A stretch of 5,125 nucleotides of DNA. It comes from Candidatus Proendomicrobium guianensium. Its GTDB lineage: Bacteria; Elusimicrobiota; Endomicrobiia; Endomicrobiales; Endomicrobiaceae. The position numbers were made by a program, and so were the translations under genes. The stretch spans positions 1 to 5,125 of the forward strand of contig WQVR01000080.1 of the NCBI GenBank assembly GCA_009785775.1, given 5' to 3'. The notes under the pieces were generated by a model. It was not told where the DNA came from, did no database searches, and worked only from the letters and a program-made list of their open reading frames with translations. Shown one piece after another: positions 1 to 5,034 of the stretch (position 1 is its first letter; every line of letters starts with the position of its first letter).

Positions 1-18
1 ATTCATAAATTTTATTTT

Positions 19-68
19 AAAACCAGCTCCCGCCTGCGGTAAATTTGCCGCAGGCGGGAGCTGGTTTT
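19..68 (-). terminator. Strong intrinsic terminator after groL, probably bidirectional
   Basis: A perfect 21-bp inverted repeat pairs 19-39 with 48-68 around an 8-nt loop (TAAATTTG, itself nearly self-complementary). The core is GC-rich and the outer four pairs are A-T. Read on the minus strand, the stem is followed by TTTTAAAATAAAA, a U-rich tail, and it lies about 80 nt after the groL stop, so it should end the groS-groL transcript. Read on the plus strand it ends in TTTTT, so it could also stop transcription entering from the left. The long perfect stem would also protect the mRNA 3' end. The structure and T-tracts are seen directly; the function is inferred. Confidence 0.9.
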
Positions 69-138
69 TGAGAAATATTTACCCGTGGGCTACAACTTTT
101 TTAAAACTTTGCACAGTTGCAACACACGTTATTATGCC

Positions 139-152
139 AAGGCGCTAGCCTT
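139..152 (-). repeat. Small hairpin overlapping the groL stop codon
   Basis: The minus strand reads AAGGC, TAGC, GCCTT: a 5-bp stem with a 4-nt loop that begins inside the TAA stop codon of groL. The loop supplies an in-frame TAG two codons after the TAA, a tandem stop. There is no T-tract, so it is not a terminator. It may be chance; the real terminator is at 19-68. The stretch 69-138 between the two holds nothing else I can identify. Confidence 0.3.
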
Positions 153-1782
153 AGTACCCCATTGGGGGCATACCGCCGCCCATAGGAGGCATTGCGGGTT
201 TGTCTTTTTCAGGCAAGTCTGTTACTAAGGCTTCCGTAGTTAACACAAGCCCTGCTATAGACGCCGCATTTTGTAATGCCGTACGGGCAACTTTTGCGGG
301 GTCTACTATGCCGGCTTTTATCATGTCTACGTATTCGTTAGTTTCAGCGTCATAACCTGCTGTAACTTCTTTAGCGCTTTTTACTTTGTCTACTATTATA
401 GAGCTTTCAAGCCCTGCGTTTTCTACTATCATGCGGATAGGGGCTTCAAGCGCACGCGTAACTATGCCAAGGCCTGTTTGTTCGTCTGCGTCGTCAGATT
501 TAACTTTGGACAATGCCGCTTGGGCTTTAAGCAATGCAACGCCGCCGCCTGGAACTATACCTTCTTCAACGCCTGCGCGGGTAGCGTTCATGGCGTCTTC
601 AACTTTGAATTTTTTTGTTTTCATTTCGGTTTCGGTCGCCGCGCCAACATTAATTACAGCTACGCCGCCGACAAGTTTGGCAAGACGTTCTTGAAGTTTT
701 TCTTTGTCATAGTCTGACTTGGTTTCTTCAATTTGTCTGCGTATTTGCGCAATGCGGGTTTCAATTTCTTTTTTATCGCCCGAACCTGAAACTATTGTTG
801 TGTTTTCTTTATCTAAAACAATGCGTTTGGCTTGGCCAAGCATGTCTATTGTTGCCGCGTCTAATTTTAAGCCTACTTCTTCGCTTATTACGGTACCGCC
901 TGTAAGAATAGCAATATCTTGGAGCATTTCTTTACGTCTGTCGCCAAAGCCGGGGGCTTTAACAGCGGCAACTTTTAATGTGCCGCGTATTTTGTTTACA
1001 ACCAAAGTTGCAAGCGCTTCGCCGTCTACATCCTCGGCAATTATTAAAAAGCATTTTCCTGTTTGCACAACTTTTTCAAGCAATGGCAAAATTTCCTGCA
1101 TGCTTGATATTTTTTTGTCGGTAATTATAAGGTAAGGGTCTTCAAGCACTGCTTCCATTCTTTCGCCGTCGGTTACAAAATAAGGCGAACTGTAACCTCT
1201 GTCAAATTGCATACCTTCAACAACATCTAACGTTGTCTCGGCTGATTTGCCTTCTTCAACGGTAATAACGCCGTCTTTGCCTACTTTGTCCATAGCGTCT
1301 GCTATAAGGTTGCCGATTTCTTTGTCAGAAGCAGATATAGACGCGATTTGCGCTATTTCTTCTTTAGTTTTTACGGGTTTGGCAAGTTTTTTAATTTCTT
1401 CTATTACAGTAACTACTGCTTTGTCTATGCCTTTTTTTATGTGGTTGGCGTTGGCGCCTGCTGTGATATTTCTAAGCCCTTCATTAATTATAGCTTGCGC
1501 TAAAACCGTAGCTGTTGTTGTGCCGTCGCCGGCGATATCGTTTGTTTTAGAGGCAACTTCTTTTACAAGTTGCGCGCCCATATTTTCAAACGGATCTTCA
1601 AGTTCTATTTCTTTGGCTATGGTAACGCCGTCATTTGTTACCGTAGGGCTGCCGAATTTTTTATCTAGCACAACATAGCGGCCTTTAGGACCAAGCGTTA
1701 CTTTAACAGCGTTTGCAAGTTTATCTACGCCGTCTTTCATTGCTTTTCTAGCGTCATCTGTGTATTTTAACTGTTTTGCCAT
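151..1782 (-). CDS. groL: Chaperonin GroEL (Hsp60, 60 kDa subunit)
   Basis: ATP-driven cytosolic chaperonin that forms a double seven-subunit ring and folds proteins in a cage capped by GroES. The 543-residue length is normal. Visible motifs: TLGPKGR (29-35), the nucleotide-binding GDGTTTATVLA (85-95) with Asp86 matching E. coli Asp87, Asp396 matching catalytic Asp398 in KVEDAMNATRAG, and the chaperonin signature region AGVEEGIVPGGG (403-414). The apical substrate/GroES-binding residues are kept: Tyr197, Tyr201, Phe202, Leu232, Leu235, Leu257, Val261, Val262 (E. coli numbering minus two). The C-terminus is a short GGGM/PPM tail ending in Tyr. Equatorial, intermediate and apical domains are complete. 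The start ATG is preceded by GGAGGAG at 9-nt spacing. It lies 62 bp after groS and shares its CIRCE-controlled promoter. A small oddity is Gly404, where the signature usually has Ala or Ser. The identification is essentially certain. Confidence 0.99.
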   Translation of the reverse strand: MAKQLKYTDDARKAMKDGVDKLANAVKVTLGPKGRYVVLDKKFGSPTVTNDGVTIAKEIELEDPFENMGAQLVKEVASKTNDIAGDGTTTATVLAQAIINEGLRNITAGANANHIKKGIDKAVVTVIEEIKKLAKPVKTKEEIAQIASISASDKEIGNLIADAMDKVGKDGVITVEEGKSAETTLDVVEGMQFDRGYSSPYFVTDGERMEAVLEDPYLIITDKKISSMQEILPLLEKVVQTGKCFLIIAEDVDGEALATLVVNKIRGTLKVAAVKAPGFGDRRKEMLQDIAILTGGTVISEEVGLKLDAATIDMLGQAKRIVLDKENTTIVSGSGDKKEIETRIAQIRRQIEETKSDYDKEKLQERLAKLVGGVAVINVGAATETEMKTKKFKVEDAMNATRAGVEEGIVPGGGVALLKAQAALSKVKSDDADEQTGLGIVTRALEAPIRMIVENAGLESSIIVDKVKSAKEVTAGYDAETNEYVDMIKAGIVDPAKVARTALQNAASIAGLVLTTEALVTDLPEKDKPAMPPMGGGMPPMGY

Positions 1783-1791
1783 TTTAATTTA

Positions 1792-1798
1792 CTCCTCC
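1792..1798 (-). promoter_or_regulatory. Ribosome-binding site of groL
   Basis: The minus strand reads GGAGGAG, 9 nt before the groL ATG. This strong independent SD in the 62-bp groS-groL gap lets groL be translated without relying on coupling to groS. It also confirms the ATG at 1780-1782 as the start. Confidence 0.85.
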
Positions 1799-1844
1799 GC
1801 GTTTTACATCTTAATTATTTTTTATTTGTATGCTGCAGACAACC

Positions 1845-2132
1845 TTACTCTATTATGCCCAAAATGTCTTCTTGGGTCATTATTAGGTAGGCGGCGTCTT
1901 CTATTTTAATTTCCGTACCGGCATATTTGCCAAACAAAACTTTGTCGCCCGCTTTTACGTCTAAGGCTATTACTTTGCCGTCATCGGCAACTTTACCTTT
2001 GCCAACAGCTATTACTTCGCCTTCTTGCGGTTTTTCTTTAGCGGTGTCGGGTATTATAATGCCGCCTTTTTTTACTTCTTTGGCTTCAAGGGGTTTTACT
2101 AAAACCTTATCGCCCAATGGTTTGATTTTCAT
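1845..2132 (-). CDS. groS: Co-chaperonin GroES (Hsp10)
   Basis: Heptameric lid of the GroEL cage. At 95 residues it is the usual length. It starts MKIKPLGDKVLVKP, the typical beta-strand opening. The mobile loop (about residues 17-34) contains GGIIIPDTA, and the tripeptide Ile25-Ile26-Ile27 is the hydrophobic edge that docks on GroEL apical helices. The family pattern continues with EGEVIAVGKG (37-46), the VKAGDKVLFGKYAGTEIK region (59-76) and the C-terminal ILGIIE. It is the first gene of the groS-groL operon, with the promoter and CIRCE directly upstream and an AGGAGG SD at 8-nt spacing. Nothing is missing or unusual. The identification is essentially certain. Confidence 0.99.
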   Translation of the reverse strand: MKIKPLGDKVLVKPLEAKEVKKGGIIIPDTAKEKPQEGEVIAVGKGKVADDGKVIALDVKAGDKVLFGKYAGTEIKIEDAAYLIMTQEDILGIIE

Positions 2133-2140
2133 GCTTACTT

Positions 2141-2146
2141 CCTCCT
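2141..2146 (-). promoter_or_regulatory. Ribosome-binding site of groS
   Basis: The minus strand reads AGGAGG (in ATAGGAGGAAG), a perfect SD core 8 nt upstream of the groS ATG. It fits a highly expressed chaperone operon. Confidence 0.88.
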
Positions 2147-2175
2147 ATATTTTTGTTAATGCAAAATTTTTATTA

Positions 2176-2202
2176 TCAGCACTCTGTTGCAGCAAGTGCT
2201 AA
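2176..2202 (-). promoter_or_regulatory. CIRCE operator (HrcA binding site) of the groE operon
   Basis: On the minus strand the arms are TTAGCACTT and GAGTGCTGA, separated by 9 nt (GCTGCAACA). The CIRCE consensus is TTAGCACTC-N9-GAGTGCTAA, so each arm has one mismatch and 7 of 9 arm positions can still pair. It begins at the last base of the -10 box and covers the expected transcription start, the usual place for HrcA to block RNA polymerase. Known family biology: HrcA represses groE and dnaK operons, and its activity depends on free GroEL, giving feedback control. The hrcA gene is not in this window. Confidence 0.93.
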
Positions 2203-2230
2203 TTATATAAGAAACGTTAAAACTTGTCAA
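2202..2230 (-). promoter_or_regulatory. Consensus sigma-70/sigma-A promoter of groS-groL
   Basis: On the minus strand a perfect -35 TTGACA (2225-2230) is followed after exactly 17 nt by a perfect -10 TATAAT (2202-2207). The start of transcription should fall near 2194-2196, inside the CIRCE, giving a leader of about 60 nt before groS. A fully consensus vegetative promoter under an operator fits the HrcA mode of control (strong promoter, repressed until stress) rather than a sigma-32-type heat-shock promoter. The -35 box is only about 30 bp after the nifS stop. Confidence 0.92.
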
Positions 2231-2243
2231 CCGGCTGGCGACA

Positions 2244-2257
2244 GGACATTGCTGTCC
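2244..2257 (-). repeat. Small hairpin between nifS and the groE promoter
   Basis: The minus strand reads GGACA, GCAA, TGTCC: a 5-bp stem closed by a GNRA-type tetraloop, starting 1 nt after the nifS TAG. An alternative pairing, GACAG with CTGTC, overlaps it. No T-tract follows, so it is not a convincing intrinsic terminator. It might act as a weak pause or 3'-end structure, or be chance. Confidence 0.35.
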
Positions 2258-2258
2258 G

Positions 2259-3464
2259 CTAGGACTTCCACAGCGGTGACATTTTGCGTAAATCTTCAAC
2301 TATTTTAGGCAAAATGCTTAAAACATAATCTACTTCTTCTTTGGTATTTTGACAACCGAGTGAAAATCTTACCGCCCCTGCGGCGGCTAATGTATCAACA
2401 CCCATTGCGCTAAGCACATGTGACGGCTCTACAGAGTCGGTAGCACAAGCTGAACCTGTTGAAACCGCTACGCCGGCTTGACTTAGTTTAAGCAGTATCG
2501 CTTCGCCCTCGATACATTTAAAGCCGATATTTACTATACCGCTAACAGACTTTTCCAAACTTCCGTTAACTACAGTTTCCGGTACAGTACTTAATATGCC
2601 ATTGCAAAGGCTAGCGCAAAGCTTACTAACATATTCGGCGTTTTTATCTAAATTTTCTACCGCAATTTCGAACGCTTTAGCAAAACCGACAATACCCGCC
2701 ACGTTTTCGGTGCCCGGGCGAAGCCCGCGTTCTTGCGCGCCGCCAAAAAGGATGGGTGCCACAGGAACGCCTTTTTTTACATATAAAACCCCTACGCCTT
2801 TGGGCCCGTAAAACTTGTGGCTTGCTATTGAAACTAAATCTACGCCTAAAGCTTTCACATCCAGCGCAATTTTTCCCGCGCTTTGCACACAGTCGGAATG
2901 AAAGTACACGCGCTGTGCGCGCCCCGAATTAACTTTACTCAATTTTTCAGCTATTTCGGCTATCGGCTGAATTGTACCGACCTCATTATTTGCGTGCATT
3001 ATGCTTATTATAAGGGTATTGTCTTTAACCGCGTTTACAACTTCCTGCGGGTTTACTTTGCCGGTTTTATCTACGCCTATATAGCTTACTTCATATCCCT
3101 GCGCTTTAAGTTTTTTTGCTATATAAAGCACGCCGTGATGTTCTATTGCGCTGATTATTATGTGTCCCTTACCGTTGACGCCGCGCGCGATTTGAATTTT
3201 CTCGAGCGCGCTTAAAACGCCGTTAATTGCTATATTGTCCGCTTCTGTGCCAGAGCCTGTAAAAATTATTTCAGCAGGTTCTGCATTAATGCATTTAGAC
3301 ACGGTTTCCCTTGCAGATTGAACCGCGCGGGCTGCCGCCGCGCCCGCGCTATGCAGGCTTGAGGGATTGCCGTAAACTTCGCAAAAATACGGCGTCATAG
3401 CTTCAAGTACTTCGGGCTTTAGCGGCGTTGTGGCGCCGTTATCAAAATAAACTTTCAGGGTCAT
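2259..3464 (-). CDS. nifS: Cysteine desulfurase, NifS/IscS family (class I)
   Basis: PLP-dependent cytosolic enzyme that removes sulfur from L-cysteine, leaving alanine and a persulfide on its active-site Cys. The sulfur feeds Fe-S cluster assembly and often tRNA thiolation. The 401-residue length is typical. Visible motifs: YFDNGATTPLKPEV (6-19); EHHGV with His109 stacking on PLP; NNEVGTIQP (159-167); HSDCVQSAGK with Asp191 and Gln194 contacting the cofactor; SHKFYGPKG with the Schiff-base Lys217; RGLRPGTENV (246-255); and the catalytic loop STGSACATDSVEPSHVL with Cys340. That long loop marks the mobile class I type rather than SufS. The C-terminal RKMSPLW resembles NifS-type enzymes. The start ATG has AGGAGG 5 nt upstream. 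Cys192 replaces the usual Ala after Asp191. No iscU/nifU scaffold is visible here, so the choice between a nif-like, isc-like or tRNA-thiolation role is open; the symbol is by family resemblance. Confidence 0.96.
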   Translation of the reverse strand: MTLKVYFDNGATTPLKPEVLEAMTPYFCEVYGNPSSLHSAGAAAARAVQSARETVSKCINAEPAEIIFTGSGTEADNIAINGVLSALEKIQIARGVNGKGHIIISAIEHHGVLYIAKKLKAQGYEVSYIGVDKTGKVNPQEVVNAVKDNTLIISIMHANNEVGTIQPIAEIAEKLSKVNSGRAQRVYFHSDCVQSAGKIALDVKALGVDLVSIASHKFYGPKGVGVLYVKKGVPVAPILFGGAQERGLRPGTENVAGIVGFAKAFEIAVENLDKNAEYVSKLCASLCNGILSTVPETVVNGSLEKSVSGIVNIGFKCIEGEAILLKLSQAGVAVSTGSACATDSVEPSHVLSAMGVDTLAAAGAVRFSLGCQNTKEEVDYVLSILPKIVEDLRKMSPLWKS

Positions 3465-3469
3465 TCGAC

Positions 3470-3475
3470 CCTCCT
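3470..3475 (-). promoter_or_regulatory. Ribosome-binding site of the cysteine desulfurase gene
   Basis: The minus strand reads AGGAGG (in AAAAGGAGGGT), 5 nt before the ATG at 3462-3464. The spacing is slightly short but the core is perfect. It fixes this start and allows translation independent of mltG. The remainder of the 69-bp gap to mltG is AT-rich with no convincing promoter. Confidence 0.8.
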
Positions 3476-3533
3476 TTTAAATTTCAAACTATTTATCTTT
3501 TTTGTTGCACATATCAATAAAAAACTTTAGTTT

Positions 3534-4475
3534 TTATCTTCCTCTTACTTGCGCTATGTTTCTTCTGTGATCGGCGAAAGTTCTGCCGAATAAATGCGTT
3601 CCGTCGCCGCGCGAAACAAAGAAAAAATAATTTGTATCGGCAGGCCATAAAACAGCTTTTATGGAAGCCAGCCCCGGACTTGCTATAGGCCCCGGGGGAA
3701 GCCCCGCGTGAAGATAGGTGTTGTAGGGGGAGTTTATTCTTAAATCCCTGTAAAAAAGTCTGGGGCGCGTTTCGCCAAGGGCGAATTGTACCGTCGCGCA
3801 AGATTCCAACCGCTGACCTATAGCAAGCCTGTTTAAAAATACAGACGCAACTTTCGGACGTTCGCGGTTTACAACAGCTTCGCGCTCTACTATGGAAGCT
3901 AATGTTACAACCTCGTGCATGGTCATGCCTATTTCTTCAGCGCGCGCGTGCATTTCGGGCGTAACTTTTCTGTCAAACTCGGCAACCATAATTCTTATCA
4001 TATTGCGGGCGGTAGTGCCGGGGGCTAAAACGTAAGTTTCAGGCATTAAAAAACCTTCCAACCTTTCAGCTTGCGCAATTTCAATAAACTCCGCCGCAGA
4101 ATTTATCGCGCCGCTACGCTCTAAAATTTCTGCTGTATAGCGCATATGCAAACCTTCAGGAACCGTAACCCTCATAAAATTGCGGGGGCCTGCTTGAAGC
4201 GTTCTTATTATTTCAAGAGGTAACATTTGCGGGCTGAAGTAATAATTTCCGGGCATTATGTGCCCACCCGCGCCTTTAAGCCTTACAAGCGCCAAAAAAA
4301 GCCTTTCCGAAATTATTATATTATTTTCTTTTAACGTGCGCGCAACAGCCCGCGCGGAAGCCCCGTGGGCAACATGAATAGGCACGGTGTCGCCCGAAAG
4401 CCTTGTGTACCACACGGCAACAAAACCTGCCGCTAAAATTAATATTATAAGTAAAACCAAGAATGCTTTTTTCAT
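3534..4475 (-). CDS. mltG: Endolytic murein transglycosylase MltG (YceG-like)
   Basis: Inner-membrane enzyme that cuts nascent peptidoglycan glycan strands and so sets strand length. From the chosen ATG it has 313 residues. A short Lys start and one membrane helix (about 4-23) come first, then a LysM-like part (about 31-95), VPEG (105-108) and the YceG catalytic domain: LEGFLMPETY (139-148), TLASIVEREA (191-200) with Glu197 as the likely catalytic acid (E. coli Glu218), KVASVFLNRL (208-217), ESCATVQFALG (224-234), SPYNTY (249-254) and GLPPGPIASPG (258-268). Start choice: the frame also allows GTG at 4488-4490, five codons earlier, but neither start has a clear SD. The ATG at 4473-4475 overlaps the upstream gene's TAA as TAATG, the usual sign of termination-reinitiation, and gives a natural Met-Lys-Lys start. 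The product is complete. The family is very sure, the start moderately so. Confidence 0.95.
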   Translation of the reverse strand: MKKAFLVLLIILILAAGFVAVWYTRLSGDTVPIHVAHGASARAVARTLKENNIIISERLFLALVRLKGAGGHIMPGNYYFSPQMLPLEIIRTLQAGPRNFMRVTVPEGLHMRYTAEILERSGAINSAAEFIEIAQAERLEGFLMPETYVLAPGTTARNMIRIMVAEFDRKVTPEMHARAEEIGMTMHEVVTLASIVEREAVVNRERPKVASVFLNRLAIGQRLESCATVQFALGETRPRLFYRDLRINSPYNTYLHAGLPPGPIASPGLASIKAVLWPADTNYFFFVSRGDGTHLFGRTFADHRRNIAQVRGR

Positions 4476-4990
4476 TATTTTTTTAACCACTTTGCGGAAA
4501 GTTCCCGCATTATTTCGTTTTCGTCAAAACCGCTTTTATCATCTGACTTCTTTGTTGTTTCTTTTTTTGCGGCACGCACCGTAACGGGGATTTTATCCTT
4601 CAAGGAACGACTCAAAAAAGTTTCAACATTTTCAAGTTTTACGCCAAGCGTTGCAATACGGCGGCGTATGCCTTTATCGTTAGTAATTACCGTTATTTCA
4701 TAAGGACGCGGGTGGTTTTCTGCGATGTCGGCTATAACATCATCGGCGCTAAGACGCCCTTGCGAATATATAATTTCAACCTCACCCGAGTTTGTTTTGC
4801 TATAACCGCCCGAACTTTCAGAAGATTGGCAGTTATAATCAAACACCACGGCGATTTTATTACGGGCATTACCGTGCGGACGATTAGCTTTTATAAATTC
4901 TACAAGTTTATCGCGGCGGCCTTCAAGCGTACGCGCGGCAAACATATCGTCAGAGTTTATTACATTGTAACCGTCTACTATATAGTACAT
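4475..4990 (-). CDS. NYN-domain ribonuclease, YacP/Rae1-like
   Basis: A 171-residue protein of the NYN (PIN-like) nuclease fold. Bacillus YacP/Rae1 is a ribosome-associated endoribonuclease that cuts mRNA in the A site. Motifs: IVDGYNVI (4-11) with Asp6 and Asn9; VVFD (48-51) with Asp51; VEIIYSQGRLSADDVI (71-86) with Asp83/Asp84; and VITNDKGIRRRI (101-112) with Asp105. These Asp residues form the expected metal-binding cluster, so it should be active. After about residue 130 comes a Lys/Asp/Glu-rich tail (AKKETTKKSDD and on) ending in SAKWLKK, possibly for RNA or ribosome contact. The start is fixed by the DGYN motif at residue 6 and an in-frame TAG just upstream; no other start fits. There is no SD before the ATG, which is unusual here. 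Its TAA overlaps the mltG ATG. The domain call is strong; the substrate and a true Rae1 role are inferred. Confidence 0.9.
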   Translation of the reverse strand: MYYIVDGYNVINSDDMFAARTLEGRRDKLVEFIKANRPHGNARNKIAVVFDYNCQSSESSGGYSKTNSGEVEIIYSQGRLSADDVIADIAENHPRPYEITVITNDKGIRRRIATLGVKLENVETFLSRSLKDKIPVTVRAAKKETTKKSDDKSGFDENEIMRELSAKWLKK

Positions 4991-5012
4991 GTTTTTCTAA
5001 GGGTTAACACCT

Positions 5013-5034
5013 GCCCTTGAAGGGCTTCAAGCCC
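5013..5034 (-). repeat. Nested inverted repeats ahead of the NYN gene
   Basis: This 22-bp stretch contains three overlapping palindromes: 5013-5025 (GCCCTT, G, AAGGGC), 5016-5031 (CTTGAAG, GG, CTTCAAG) and 5022-5034 (GGGCTT, C, AAGCCC). Each uses bases shared with the others, so in RNA they would be mutually exclusive or form one longer switchable structure. It lies 23 nt before the NYN ATG and next to a run of seven C (plus strand, 5032-5038). There is no T-tract, so it is not a standard terminator. It could be a protein-binding site or a leader RNA structure; the function is unknown. Confidence 0.55.

Noticed and set aside
386..1678. Several plus-strand open frames of about 80-140 codons opposite groL
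   Set aside because: They lie entirely antisense to a clear GroEL, have no SD or recognisable domain, and arise from the codon pattern of groL.
1801..1844. Possible regulatory structure in the groS-groL gap (CTGCAG palindrome, AT-rich tract)
   Set aside because: The palindrome is only six bases and the rest is simple AT-rich spacer; only the groL SD is supportable.
1927..2202. Plus-strand open frame opposite groS running into the CIRCE
   Set aside because: It is antisense to groS and crosses its promoter region; no family resemblance.
2596..3215. Plus-strand open frames of 71 and 110 codons opposite nifS
   Set aside because: Both are shadows of a well-supported cysteine desulfurase; low-complexity or unconvincing composition and no start signals.
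3485..3525. Possible promoter for nifS (TTGATA with TAAATA about 16 nt downstream, minus strand)
   Set aside because: The -10 box matches consensus at only three of six positions in AT-rich DNA, so it could easily be chance.
3520..3535. Hairpin AAAAAC/GTTTTT at the mltG stop codon
   Set aside because: The stem is almost all A-T and overlaps the stop codon; too weak to call a terminator.
3514..3801. A 95-codon minus-strand frame overlapping the 3' part of mltG
   Set aside because: It is out of frame with conserved MltG motifs in the same bases; its product is Arg/Lys/Ser-rich and unlike any family I know.
4387..5020. Plus-strand open frames of 65 and 102 codons opposite mltG and the NYN gene
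   Set aside because: They are antisense to genes with intact catalytic motifs and show no domain or ribosome-binding site.
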